A program made the position numbers and the translations under genes. DNA of 64,000 bases from Coriobacteriia bacterium (GTDB lineage: Bacteria; Actinomycetota; Coriobacteriia; WRKU01; JAENWW01), in the NCBI GenBank assembly GCA_016649875.1, contig JAENWW010000004.1, positions 1 to 64,000 of the forward strand, in the 5' to 3' direction. The notes beneath the pieces are model-generated. The model saw nothing but the letters and a program-made list of their open reading frames with translations. It was not told where the DNA came from and made no database searches. Shown here piece by piece: positions 43,715-53,068 of this stretch. The first letter of the stretch is position 1. Each line of letters starts with the position of its first letter.

Positions 43715-44967
43715 AGGATACGTTCAAATTTACAGTCAAAACTCTCGGCTGCAAGGTGAACCGAGTCGAGTCGGAGACAATGATGCTCGATCTGGCCGGG
43801 TATGACGTCGAGCTGGTCGATGAGTATGAACACGCCGATGCGATAATCGTCAATACCTGTTCGGTCACGGGCGCGGCGGACGCCAAAACGCGCAAGGCTA
43901 TTCGAAAAATGGCGCGTTCACCGCGCTGTTCTTCTGTGATAGTCACCGGCTGCAGTGCCGCTCTGCACGAGAAAGAGCTTCTGCAGCTCGACGAAAAAGT
44001 TCGTGTCGTCGTCGATAAGTCGGCCGTAGCGAATTTTATCGTGGATTCCTTTTCATTGAGCGTTACGCAAAGGGACGACGAGGAACATCGAATGCGCCAT
44101 GAAAATGGGCCTCTTTTTCGTACGCGTTCTTTTGTGAAGGTCCAAGACGGTTGCGAAAACTTTTGTTCCTATTGCATCGTGCCGTACGCCCGCGGTGTGT
44201 GCGCGTCGACGCCTTTTCGCGAGATTGTCGCCCAGGTGGAGAGCCTCGTATCCGAAGGAAAGAAGGAAATCGTCCTCACCGGTATCAATATCGGTCGTTA
44301 CCGTGATGAAGCAGACGGCATCTTCGACATTTCGGATCTGATTGAGGCGGTGGCTGAGACAGGGATTGCACGTATTCGCGTTTCGAGCATCGAGCCAGTT
44401 GACGTCGATGAAAAGTTCGCGTCGTTGTTCGAGCGTGTTCCGCAGATGTGCGAACATGTGCACATTCCGCTGCAATCCGGTTCGAACACCGTGCTTCAAC
44501 GGATGAACAGACGCTATACCACCGAAGAATTCGCCCGATCGATCGCGTTGTTGCGTGCCGCTTCTCCCGACATCGCGCTGACGACCGATGTCATCGTCGG
44601 CTATCCCCACGAGACCGACGAGGAGTTCGACCGGACGGTTCGCTTTTGCGAGGAAATCGGGTTTTCCAAAATACATGTGTTTCGTTACAGTCCGCGCAAC
44701 GGTACTCCGGCCGCGCTTGAAGAACAAATCCCCGCGCGAATCGTTGCTTCTCGCGCGGACGAGTTGGGTAAAGTGAGCGACGGTCTTGTCCGACGCTATC
44801 GCGCGCGGTTTGCAGGCAAACCGCTGGAAGTGCTCGTGGAGCGAAACAGCGAGGGGAGAATCACCGGAACGTCGCGTGAGTATCTGCATGTCGAGCTTGA
44901 CTTCGATACTTACGCGCATGTGGAAATCAGTCCGGTGCGAGGCGGCATCGTAACGGTAATAGGGTAG
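43711..44967 (+). CDS. mtaB: tRNA t6A37 methylthiotransferase MtaB
   Basis: This encodes 418 residues from the GTG at 43711 (AGGGGAAT ribosome site). It adds a methylthio group to t6A at position 37 of tRNA. The UPF0004 domain has TLGCKVNRVESE, NTCSVTG and VTGCSA with the three cluster cysteines; the radical SAM domain has CENFCSYC (C148, C152, C155); a TRAM domain closes the chain (RFAGKPLEVLVERNSEGRIT). A longer in-frame TTG start at 43648 would overlap dnaJ and is unlikely. Confidence 0.92.
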   Translation: MKDTFKFTVKTLGCKVNRVESETMMLDLAGYDVELVDEYEHADAIIVNTCSVTGAADAKTRKAIRKMARSPRCSSVIVTGCSAALHEKELLQLDEKVRVVVDKSAVANFIVDSFSLSVTQRDDEEHRMRHENGPLFRTRSFVKVQDGCENFCSYCIVPYARGVCASTPFREIVAQVESLVSEGKKEIVLTGINIGRYRDEADGIFDISDLIEAVAETGIARIRVSSIEPVDVDEKFASLFERVPQMCEHVHIPLQSGSNTVLQRMNRRYTTEEFARSIALLRAASPDIALTTDVIVGYPHETDEEFDRTVRFCEEIGFSKIHVFRYSPRNGTPAALEEQIPARIVASRADELGKVSDGLVRRYRARFAGKPLEVLVERNSEGRITGTSREYLHVELDFDTYAHVEISPVRGGIVTVIG

Positions 44968-44996
44968 AATAAAACCAGGTATTTAGGAGAACAACC

Positions 44997-45449
44997 ATGC
45001 ATCAAATATGGGTCATATCGAACCGCGAACCCGAACCTCTCAATCTCAATGCGTTCATAGATTTGGGCCTGTTCGTGCTCGAGCTTGAAAACGCACCGCA
45101 GAATTCAGAGGTTTCCGTGGCGGTCGTGCCCGTCAGCGAGATCGCCGAGCTCAACGCGAAATATCGTCAAATAGAGGGACCGACCGATGTGCTGTCTTTC
45201 CCCTGCGACGATGTCACGGTCACTATGCTCGACGGCGAACCGCTCACTCTCGGCGATGTCATCTTATCTCCTGAGATTGCCGAGGAGAATGCTCATGAAC
45301 TCGGTCACACCGTCGAAGAGGAGCTCAATTTGCTCATGATACACGGCGTGCTTCACCTTTTGGGGTATGACCACATCCAAGATGAGGACGCAGAAGTCAT
45401 GCAAGCACGTGAACGTTCGATTCTCGAGGCTTGGAGTTTGCAATCATAA
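44997..45449 (+). CDS. ybeY: endoribonuclease YbeY
   Basis: This 150-residue metalloprotein is involved in 16S rRNA 3'-end maturation and ribosome quality control. The zinc motif is HGVLHLLGYDH (H116, H120, H126), with LNAKYRQIEGPTDVLSFP upstream as in the family. It starts after a TTTAGGAG site. Its stop overlaps the start of the kinase gene (TAATG). Confidence 0.94.
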   Translation: MHQIWVISNREPEPLNLNAFIDLGLFVLELENAPQNSEVSVAVVPVSEIAELNAKYRQIEGPTDVLSFPCDDVTVTMLDGEPLTLGDVILSPEIAEENAHELGHTVEEELNLLMIHGVLHLLGYDHIQDEDAEVMQARERSILEAWSLQS

Positions 45450-45982
45450 TGGTGCCCGATACGAGAACTCAAACCATTGCACGCAGCTTTCAATGCGCTG
45501 GAGAAGGAATCATAAACCTCTTGCGCACCGAGCGAAATTTTCGAATTGACTTGGGCGCGGCGATTCTCGTCGGGTTCATGGCGTGTTTGACGCGCACACG
45601 CGGAGTCGACCTCGCCGTCATTTTGGCCCTCATCGGAATCATGCTCGCGTCAGAGGCGTTCAATGCCGCGCTCGAATCTGCAGTCGATCTCGTTTCCTCG
45701 GACTTTCATGTGTTGGCAAAACGCGCGAAAGACATAGCCGCCGGAGGCGTGCTGTTGATGGCTTTCGTTTCCGTGATTGTCGGAGCACTTATTTTTCTTC
45801 CGAAATTGGCGCTTCTGACATCCGGCTATCTGTCGCTGTCGGAAGCGCAAGCGGCGTGGCTGGCTCTTTTCGCCGCCGCTTTTTTCCTGTTTTGCGCGTG
45901 GTGTATCACTCATCCGCTCTCAGTGCGAGATGAAGACGTATCCGAACAAAAAGATTTGCCGAAAGAGGGAGAATCAAGATGA
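45449..45982 (+). CDS. dgkA: undecaprenol/diacylglycerol kinase family protein
   Basis: This 177-residue membrane kinase has the DgkA core (SFQCAGEGIINLLRTERNFR, later ASEAFNAALESAVDLVSSDF with the ExxNxxxE-like catalytic stretch, then AKDIAAGGVLLMA). It has four or five hydrophobic segments and a C-terminal extension with one extra helix. In Gram-positives the homologue phosphorylates undecaprenol. It is translationally coupled on both sides (TAATG with ybeY, ATGA with the next gene). Confidence 0.9.
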   Translation: MVPDTRTQTIARSFQCAGEGIINLLRTERNFRIDLGAAILVGFMACLTRTRGVDLAVILALIGIMLASEAFNAALESAVDLVSSDFHVLAKRAKDIAAGGVLLMAFVSVIVGALIFLPKLALLTSGYLSLSEAQAAWLALFAAAFFLFCAWCITHPLSVRDEDVSEQKDLPKEGESR

Positions 45983-47256
45983 TTATCATCGCGCTCGTCG
46001 TGCTCTTTCTCGTCGGCTGTCAGCTTGCCGTGGTGGTCGCATGTGAAACTTCGATACTCATGCTTTCACCGGGCCGAGCCTATAGGCTCGCAGAATCTCA
46101 AACCGTCGGTGCGAACAATGTAGAACAACTCATCGAGGGCCGTCATCGCATGCGCGCCATGGCGATATTCCTCTCGGCGCTCAGCAGCGGTCTGATTGCC
46201 GCCGCCACATTTTATCTGACGTTGACGGAGACGAGCTTTTCGGGTTGGGCTGCCGTAGTGGTTTCCTTTTTAGCCACGGTGATCTCAATGATGGTGTACT
46301 TCGCATTGTTTCAAGCGACTCCCCGTGCATTCGCCGTTACGAATCCCGAATATATCGCATTGAAAACCGCCGGGTTCACGCTCGGTTTGACAAACCTGTA
46401 CCGCCCGATCGTCTCGGTACTTTCGGCTCCCGCCAAGGGAGTGGTCACGGCAGCCGGTGGTGAGCGTAAGGTGACCATCTGGGCGGTGACGCCGGAGTGG
46501 CGCGACGAGCAAAGTGGCGAGCAGACAGTCGAGGAGGAACAAGAAGCATTCCTCGAAACACTCAACGGATTCAGCGATAAAATAGCGCGCGAAGTCATGA
46601 CTCCTCGCACCGACATCCATTCACTTGAAGATACCGCGACAATTTCAGATGCGGTCGATATGGTCGAGGATTCCGGATGCTCGCGTATTCCCATTTATCA
46701 TGACGATCTCGATGACATCCGCGGTATTCTCTATTCGAAGGATTTGCTGCGTGTGGTGGCGAATCATGCGATGAAGGGTTCGAAGTTCGATCAAAGGACT
46801 TTGCTCGAACTTTCACGTCCAGCGGTGTTCATCCCTGAGACGAAACCGTTGCCCGACCTCATGATTGAAATGCGCACGCACACCCATATGGTGATTGTCG
46901 CCGATGAATACGGTGGAACCTCGGGTCTGCTGTCCTTGGAAGATTTACTCGAAGAAATCGTCGGAGATATTTCGGATGAATTCGACTCGGAGCTTCCCGA
47001 GCTCACCAAGCTCGGAGAGGACGTGTATCTCATGTCCGGTAGCTTGAGCGTCGATGAGCTCAACGATTTGTACGACACCGCATTCGATCTCGACGCAGAT
47101 TCGGTCGCCGGGCTGTTCACCGAACTCATCGGTCGCATTCCCAACGTCGGCGAATCCGTCGAAGCGGAAGGCCTGAAACTCGTCGTGACTCGTCTCGACG
47201 GCAATAGAATCGTACAATTACGTGTTTGCCCTGCGCAGAAGAGAGGAGCGGAATAA
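45979..47256 (+). CDS. CNNM/CBS domain transporter-associated protein (CorC/HlyC family)
   Basis: This 425-residue protein has an N-terminal CNNM (DUF21) membrane domain with about four helices. A CBS pair follows (AREVMTPRTDIHSLEDTATI and THMVIVADEYGGTSGLLSLE) and then a CorC/HlyC C-terminal domain (LSVDELNDLYDTAFDLDADS). The family is linked to Mg2+ or Co2+ efflux and, as HlyC, was once called haemolysin. It overlaps both neighbours by one to four bases within the ybeY-dgkA-era operon, its common position. Confidence 0.9.
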   Translation: MIIIALVVLFLVGCQLAVVVACETSILMLSPGRAYRLAESQTVGANNVEQLIEGRHRMRAMAIFLSALSSGLIAAATFYLTLTETSFSGWAAVVVSFLATVISMMVYFALFQATPRAFAVTNPEYIALKTAGFTLGLTNLYRPIVSVLSAPAKGVVTAAGGERKVTIWAVTPEWRDEQSGEQTVEEEQEAFLETLNGFSDKIAREVMTPRTDIHSLEDTATISDAVDMVEDSGCSRIPIYHDDLDDIRGILYSKDLLRVVANHAMKGSKFDQRTLLELSRPAVFIPETKPLPDLMIEMRTHTHMVIVADEYGGTSGLLSLEDLLEEIVGDISDEFDSELPELTKLGEDVYLMSGSLSVDELNDLYDTAFDLDADSVAGLFTELIGRIPNVGESVEAEGLKLVVTRLDGNRIVQLRVCPAQKRGAE

Positions 47257-48188
47257 TGCCTGACAACGTAGCCGCGCCCGATGCCAAAGAGTTCAAAAGT
47301 GGTTTCGTCGCACTGGTCGGACGTCCGAATGCGGGAAAGTCGACGCTCACCAATGCACTCGTCGGAAGAAAGATCGCCATTACGAGCGATACGCCGCAAA
47401 CGACGCGTCACCGTCTCCGGGCGATAGTCAATCGTGAGAATTCTCAGATCGTCTTCGTCGATACTCCTGGGCTCCATAAGCCCCACGATGCGCTCGGCGA
47501 CGAGGTCAATCAGTCGACGTTCAAGGCGCTCGAAGATGTCGATGTCATAGCTTTTCTCGTCGACTCCACTCAGCCCATCGGAAGAGGAGACGAGTGGGTG
47601 GCCGAATATGTGAAAAAGTCTCGGAGCGCGTTGGCGAGAATACTCGTATTGACCAAAGTCGACATTTCCAGTGAGGAACAGGTACAAGCACAAATCGATC
47701 GAGTGAAAAAACTCGGAGATTTCGATCGAATCATCGCGTTGAGCGCTAAGACGGACTTCAATTTGGAAGGTTTGCTTGCTGAGATCGAGCGGCATCTGCC
47801 CTGCGGGCCGCGTTGGTTTCCCGAGGACATGGATACCGATCAGTCCATCGAAGTCATGATTTCGGAGTTCATTCGTGAAAAAGTGCTCTATTCGACATTC
47901 GATGAAGTTCCCCATGCAGTCGGTGTACAGCTCGATGATCTCGAACAGAATAAAAAAGCCGATATCACAAAAATTTACGCGACCATTTACGTTGAACGTG
48001 ATTCCCAAAAAGGCATCATCATCGGCAAAGGCGGAAGCGGCATCAAAAAAATAGGCGAAACTTCGCGTGCCGACCTCGAGCGCCTGCTGGGGACACGTGT
48101 TTTCCTCGACTTGCGTGTGAAAGTTAAAAAAGGATGGCGCAAGGATGCAAGCCAAATCAAGCGTTTCGGTTATGGGGAAGGGCTGTAA
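47256..48188 (+). CDS. era: GTPase Era
   Basis: This 310-residue ribosome-assembly GTPase has G1 GRPNAGKST (22-30), DTPGLH, TKVD and a C-terminal KH domain (IIGKGGSGIKKIG). It binds the 3' end of 16S rRNA, which fits the nearby ybeY. The ATG at 47256 overlaps the previous stop; a longer frame from 47226 is not needed. Confidence 0.96.
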   Translation: MPDNVAAPDAKEFKSGFVALVGRPNAGKSTLTNALVGRKIAITSDTPQTTRHRLRAIVNRENSQIVFVDTPGLHKPHDALGDEVNQSTFKALEDVDVIAFLVDSTQPIGRGDEWVAEYVKKSRSALARILVLTKVDISSEEQVQAQIDRVKKLGDFDRIIALSAKTDFNLEGLLAEIERHLPCGPRWFPEDMDTDQSIEVMISEFIREKVLYSTFDEVPHAVGVQLDDLEQNKKADITKIYATIYVERDSQKGIIIGKGGSGIKKIGETSRADLERLLGTRVFLDLRVKVKKGWRKDASQIKRFGYGEGL

Positions 48189-48194
48189 TCTCTT

Positions 48195-48947
48195 TTGGCG
48201 CAAACGTATGCTAAAACCGGGCTCGTTCTCAAAACCACCAAACTCGGCGAGACGGATCTCATCCTCACCATGCTCGGTGCGGATGGCTCTTTGATAAAAG
48301 GTGTCGCAAAAGGTGCGCGTAATCCGAAGTCGAAAAATGTGGGAAGAACCGATGTGTTCATGTGCTGCGATCTGCTTCTCGCAAAGGGCAAGTCACTCGA
48401 TATCATCGTGGAAATGCGTACCGTCAATGCGTACCGGAATTTGCGGGAATCCTATGAGCTCTCTTTGCTTGCTTCGACGATATCAGAAATCGCATTCCGT
48501 ATCGCCATGCCCGACAATCCCGAAGAGATGCTCTATCAGATGACCATAGCCGCTTTCGACAATTTATCGGAATTCGGCGAAGAGCGCGGTGCCTCCCTCA
48601 TGCTCGGATTTTTCATGAAGGCCATGGCGGTCCAAGGCTATCGGCCTTCTTTCGAATACTGCGCCGTCTGTTCGGAGGAATATTCCTCATATGTGGGGTG
48701 GTCTGCAAAGGCCGGTGGCGTCATCTGCGAATCCTGCGCGCTCCATTTCGCCGACCTTGCACCGTTTAACGGCGCCACCGTCGAATGGATGAAATATCTG
48801 CTCATGTCGACGTTTTCACAAATCGGTGAAACGAACATAGAGAAAAGGGCTTTGGAGGATATCAGCAAACTCATGCTTGATTTTTTCGAATATAATTTTG
48901 CGGCCACCATAAAATCATTGCCCATATACTGGTCGCTTTGCCCATGA
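48195..48947 (+). CDS. recO: DNA repair protein RecO
   Basis: This 250-residue recombination mediator starts with TTG. The OB-fold N-terminus reads KTGLVLKTTKLGETDLILTM, and the zinc site has C156, C159, C178 and C181. RecO loads RecA onto SSB-coated single strands with RecR. It follows era by six bases, as in many bacteria. Confidence 0.92.
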   Translation: MAQTYAKTGLVLKTTKLGETDLILTMLGADGSLIKGVAKGARNPKSKNVGRTDVFMCCDLLLAKGKSLDIIVEMRTVNAYRNLRESYELSLLASTISEIAFRIAMPDNPEEMLYQMTIAAFDNLSEFGEERGASLMLGFFMKAMAVQGYRPSFEYCAVCSEEYSSYVGWSAKAGGVICESCALHFADLAPFNGATVEWMKYLLMSTFSQIGETNIEKRALEDISKLMLDFFEYNFAATIKSLPIYWSLCP

Positions 48948-49087
48948 CATCAAGAAGATTTCGTGAGTTATGCGATGTGTTCCTCTAAGACCTGCAGCCC
49001 ACATCATTTGTTTTAAGGTAGAATGAATGAACCGTACGCCTTTGTCTGAGGCGTGTGAAAACCAACACGCAAAATGAGGAGAGTTAT

Positions 49088-49975
49088 ATGACCGCTCAGA
49101 CATTTCAGGATGTCATTTTGTCGTTGCAACGTTACTGGGCCAACCAAGGTTGCGTTGTACTCCAACCCTATGATACCGAAGTGGGAGCCGGGACTTTTCA
49201 TCCGGCTACCACGCTTAAAGCTCTCGGGCCGAATTCATGGAAAACCGCCTATGTACAACCGTGCCGCAGACCGACCGACGGACGCTACGGTCAAAACCCC
49301 AATCGTCTCCAGCATTATTATCAATTTCAAGTCATTTTAAAGCCGAGCCCCGATAATGTGCTCGATCTGTATTTCGACTCGCTCCGTACCATCGGCATCG
49401 ATGTCGACGAGCATGATATGCGTCTCGTCGAAGACGACTGGGAATCTCCCACACTCGGGGCGTGGGGGCTCGGGTGGGAAGTGTGGCTCAACGGTATGGA
49501 AGTCACCCAATTCACTTACTTTCAGCAGGTGGGTGGGTTCGAATGCAGCCCTGTTCCGTCAGAAATCACCTACGGGCTCGAGCGCCTCGTCATGTATATT
49601 CAAGGCGTGGACAGTGTGTACGATATCGTCTATGCACGCGATGAAAACGGAAATGAAGTGTCCTACGGCGATGTGTTCCTCAATGATGAGATTCAATACA
49701 GTACGTACAATTTCGAGGTTGCCGATGTCGATATGCTCTTGCACCTATTCGACAGTTATGAGCGGGAGTGTCAAGCAACTCTCAATGCGGGGCTGGTTCT
49801 TCCGGCCTATGACTATGTGCTGAAGTGCAGCCATGCTTTCAATTTGCTCGATGCACGAGGCGCCATCAGCGTCACGGAGCGGCAAGGATACATACTTCGT
49901 GTCCGCGCATTGGCGAAGAGTTGCTGCGCCGCTTATCTCGAACTGATAACCGACGCATCAAAGGGAGAAGAATAA
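49088..49975 (+). CDS. glyQ: glycyl-tRNA synthetase alpha subunit
   Basis: This encodes 295 residues from the ATG at 49088 (GAGGAG site). It is the catalytic subunit of the alpha2beta2-type enzyme, with [40 protein letters not shown] and the class II motifs around [20 protein letters not shown]. The stop overlaps glyS (TAATG). No T-box motif is visible in the 140-bp leader, which has only a short ACGCCT/AGGCGT hairpin. Confidence 0.97.
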   Translation: MTAQTFQDVILSLQRYWANQGCVVLQPYDTEVGAGTFHPATTLKALGPNSWKTAYVQPCRRPTDGRYGQNPNRLQHYYQFQVILKPSPDNVLDLYFDSLRTIGIDVDEHDMRLVEDDWESPTLGAWGLGWEVWLNGMEVTQFTYFQQVGGFECSPVPSEITYGLERLVMYIQGVDSVYDIVYARDENGNEVSYGDVFLNDEIQYSTYNFEVADVDMLLHLFDSYERECQATLNAGLVLPAYDYVLKCSHAFNLLDARGAISVTERQGYILRVRALAKSCCAAYLELITDASKGEE

Positions 49976-52038
49976 TGAGCGCGCGTGATTTGATTTTCGA
50001 AATCGGTACCGAAGAACTGCCGAGCGCGCCACTCAACGATGCGCTCGTACAGTTGGGAAAACTCGTGCCGAACGCTTTAGCCCAAGCAAACCTCGACTTT
50101 GAGGATTTCACTCTTTATTCGACGCCGCGACGTATCACGGTTTGTGTTTCCGGTTTGACAGACGAGCAACCCGATAGGGTGGTTGAGTACAAAGGTCCGG
50201 CCAAAAAAGTCGGATTCACACCCGACGGTGAGCCGACGAAAGCCGGTATCGGATTCGCACGCGGAAAAGGCATCGATATCTCTCAAGTGGAGCTGCGCGA
50301 AATCGACGGAGTCGAATATCTGTATGCGTGCGTCGAGCAAAAGGGTCGCAAGGCACTCGCTATTCTTCCTGAGATATTAAGCGGATTTTTGCATGATTTG
50401 GATTGGAAACGCTCACAGCGTTGGGGAGACCAGACGGTCAGGTTCGTCCGTCCGGTTCGGTGGATTCTCGCTCTTTTCGGCGATGAAATCGTTCCGGTTT
50501 CTTTCGGAGATGTCGTCTCGGATCGTTTCACCTACGGACATCGATTTCTGTCTTCGGGTAGAATCGAGATTTCCTCCCTGCGTGATTATGAGAATACGTT
50601 GCGCGGAAATCATGTGGTGATCGACCCATCGAAGAGAGAGGCACTCATCCGAGAGGGAATCGCCGAGTTCGGTTCGCTGTACGGCACACCCCTCATCGTC
50701 GATTCGGTTCTTCGCGAGGTCATCAACCTGACGGAATACCCCAATGCGGTCGCAGGCGAGTTCGACGAGGAATTTCTTCGCGTACCTCGAGAGATTCTCG
50801 AGTATGCGATGAGCAAACATCAGAGGTATTTCGCCATTCAGAGAGCGGACGGTACGCTCGACAATCACTTCGTGGTCATCTCGAACGGGAATCCGAAATT
50901 CTCTCGTCAGATCATCGAAGGTCACGAACGTGTCGTGCGGGCGAGACTCGCAGACGCCGCTTTCTTCTATGATGCGGATCTCAAAGTTCCGCTCGAGCAA
51001 TGGCTCAAAAAACTCGAGCACGTGGTGTTTCAGGAAAAATTAGGAACGACCGCCGCAAAAGTGGAGCGAGTCGAGCGCCTTACGCATATGCTCTCTCAGT
51101 CGCTTGATCTAGCGCCCGATGAAGCGGCGTTCGCACAACGTGCGGCACATCTCGCAAAAGCCGACCTCGTGACGAATGCCGTCGTAGAATTCACTGAATT
51201 GCAGGGCGTCATGGGTGCCTACTATGCGCTCGCCTCAGGTGAGGAGCCCCAAGTCGCCACAGCGATCCGTGAGCATTACAAGCCTCGCTTCGCGTCCGAT
51301 ACGATTCCTTCCACCACTGCCGGTCGAATCGTGTCGATCGCTGATAAGTTGGATACGATCGCCGGTATTTTCGCCGTAGGAAAAGCCCCCAAGGGGACAT
51401 CGGATCCCTTCGCTTTGCGCCGAAGTGCGATCGGTATTTTGCAAATCGCTCTTCAGAGCCTTCCTCTTAATCTCGAAGAAGCCATATCTTTTGCCCTCGG
51501 ACGGATCGAAGGTGTCGATTTCGATGAGGAAAAGACCAAAAAATCCATCATCGACTTTTTTACGGCACGTTTGCAGACGATTTTGCGTGATGCCGGTTTT
51601 GCGTACGATACCGTCGATGCCGTACTCGCTGTCGACGGAGGCTATCCGGCCGATGCTTATAGGCGTTGTGAGAGCCTCACTGAGTTCCGCGCCTCGAACG
51701 AGGCCGCCGCTGATCTTCTTGCAGCTTACAAGCGTGCGAAAAATCTCAGCGTGGCCGATGTGGGCATTCAAGTGGATAAATCATTGTTCGTTCCGGTTGA
51801 AGATGCATTCGCCCAGGCCATCATCAAGGCGGCGCAGGGAAGTAAGGCGTTTTTCACCAGTGGAGACTACAGTGCCATGCTCGAGTTGCTCTCGTCGTTG
51901 CGCGAACCTGTCGATGCGTTTTTCGAAGGCGTTATGATTATGGATCCCGATGAAGCGTTGAAGAACAACAGAATGGCTCTTCTCAACAACTTTTTGGAGC
52001 TCTTCGATTTGTTCGCAGATTTTTCAAAACTTTCTTAA
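49975..52038 (+). CDS. glyS: glycyl-tRNA synthetase beta subunit
   Basis: This encodes 687 residues from the ATG at 49975. It is the tRNA-binding partner of GlyQ and opens with LIFEIGTEELPSAPLNDALV. Core motifs include RWGDQTVRFVRPVRWILALF and DNHFVVISNG, with HD-like and anticodon-binding regions after KADLVTNAVVEFTELQGVMG. Length and both ends are typical. Confidence 0.97.
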   Translation: MSARDLIFEIGTEELPSAPLNDALVQLGKLVPNALAQANLDFEDFTLYSTPRRITVCVSGLTDEQPDRVVEYKGPAKKVGFTPDGEPTKAGIGFARGKGIDISQVELREIDGVEYLYACVEQKGRKALAILPEILSGFLHDLDWKRSQRWGDQTVRFVRPVRWILALFGDEIVPVSFGDVVSDRFTYGHRFLSSGRIEISSLRDYENTLRGNHVVIDPSKREALIREGIAEFGSLYGTPLIVDSVLREVINLTEYPNAVAGEFDEEFLRVPREILEYAMSKHQRYFAIQRADGTLDNHFVVISNGNPKFSRQIIEGHERVVRARLADAAFFYDADLKVPLEQWLKKLEHVVFQEKLGTTAAKVERVERLTHMLSQSLDLAPDEAAFAQRAAHLAKADLVTNAVVEFTELQGVMGAYYALASGEEPQVATAIREHYKPRFASDTIPSTTAGRIVSIADKLDTIAGIFAVGKAPKGTSDPFALRRSAIGILQIALQSLPLNLEEAISFALGRIEGVDFDEEKTKKSIIDFFTARLQTILRDAGFAYDTVDAVLAVDGGYPADAYRRCESLTEFRASNEAAADLLAAYKRAKNLSVADVGIQVDKSLFVPVEDAFAQAIIKAAQGSKAFFTSGDYSAMLELLSSLREPVDAFFEGVMIMDPDEALKNNRMALLNNFLELFDLFADFSKLS

Positions 52039-52109
52039 GTCTGCCCGTGTTCGAAAAAAGACTCGTTCAATAAGATTCGTTCAATATATATGAGTATGAA
52101 AAGGCCGAG

Positions 52110-52928
52110 GTGACGATGACAAGCCCGGAAAAAATAACGATTCACATTATCAGCGATGCCGTCGGAGAGACGGGCGAATCGGTTGCCAAGGCGGCTGCTT
52201 CGCAGTTTCCCGGTGTTCACGTGGTGATTAGAAAGTCGACGATGATTCGCGATGTCCATCAGTTGCGACAAATCGTCGAAACGCACGCCGGCGAAGAAAA
52301 CTATTTATTTTTGTATACGTTTGCTCACGGTGAACTACACGATGAGATGGACGATCTCGTCAAAGACGGCGCGATAGGAATCGATGTTTTAGGTCAGACG
52401 ATTATGCGCCTCGAGCGTATGACCTCGCAACATGCATCGAGCTTCGTCGGTGCACTTCGCAGAACCGACCAAAAGTATTTCGATCGCATCGACGCGATGG
52501 AATACTCGGTTGCGCATGACGACGGTCGCAGGCCGGATGGCCTTCTGCGAGCCGACGTGGTCATCGTCGGTGTTTCGAGAACTTCGAAAACGCCCCTCTC
52601 CATGTACTTGGCCTATAGGGGGGTTCGCACGGCGAATGTCCCGTTGGCGTTGGGCGTGGAGCCTCCCAATGAGTTGTTCGATTGCGATCCGAAAAAAATA
52701 TTCGGTTTGATGTCGACTCCGGAGGTCCTTCTCGACATTCGTAAAGGCCGTGTGAAGGAACTCGGCGCATTCGTACCCGATTATGCGGATCGCGAACATG
52801 TCGAGCGCGAGCTTGAAGAAGCGCGTGCTCTCATGCGCAAGTTGGGCTGCATTGTGATCAATACGGCCAACCGAGCCATTGAAGAAGTCGCCCAGGAGAT
52901 TTTGCGATATGTTGAGCGATTCGAATAA
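52110..52928 (+). CDS. PPDK regulatory protein (bifunctional kinase/pyrophosphorylase)
   Basis: This 272-residue DUF299 protein opens ITIHIISDAVGETGESVAKA and has the P-loop GVSRTSKTPLS (G154 to S164). The family inactivates PPDK by ADP-dependent phosphorylation of a threonine next to the catalytic histidine and reactivates it by Pi-dependent removal, giving PPi. Its target gene lies directly downstream, which supports PPDK rather than PEP synthetase as the substrate. The start is the GTG at 52110 or the ATG at 52116. Confidence 0.93.
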   Translation: MTMTSPEKITIHIISDAVGETGESVAKAAASQFPGVHVVIRKSTMIRDVHQLRQIVETHAGEENYLFLYTFAHGELHDEMDDLVKDGAIGIDVLGQTIMRLERMTSQHASSFVGALRRTDQKYFDRIDAMEYSVAHDDGRRPDGLLRADVVIVGVSRTSKTPLSMYLAYRGVRTANVPLALGVEPPNELFDCDPKKIFGLMSTPEVLLDIRKGRVKELGAFVPDYADREHVERELEEARALMRKLGCIVINTANRAIEEVAQEILRYVERFE

Positions 52929-53068
52929 TCTGTTGTATCATTGCAAATACGTTACGTGGAATTCGTAGCGTTTTTTGCTTGTTAAGATACTGCGTTACTG
53001 TCGGTTTTGCGCGTTTATCGTCGAGGCGAAACGTACAAAGTAGGGTCTTAGTTTTTAAGGGAGATGCC

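Noticed and set aside
46791..48203. 470-residue open frame on the minus strand
   Set aside because: It lies antisense to the corC-like and era genes, which are clearly real. The frame is a by-product of their codon pattern and shows no domain.
48948..49087. T-box riboswitch before glyQS
   Set aside because: No TGGNACC antiterminator motif or terminator pair is visible, and the leader is short.
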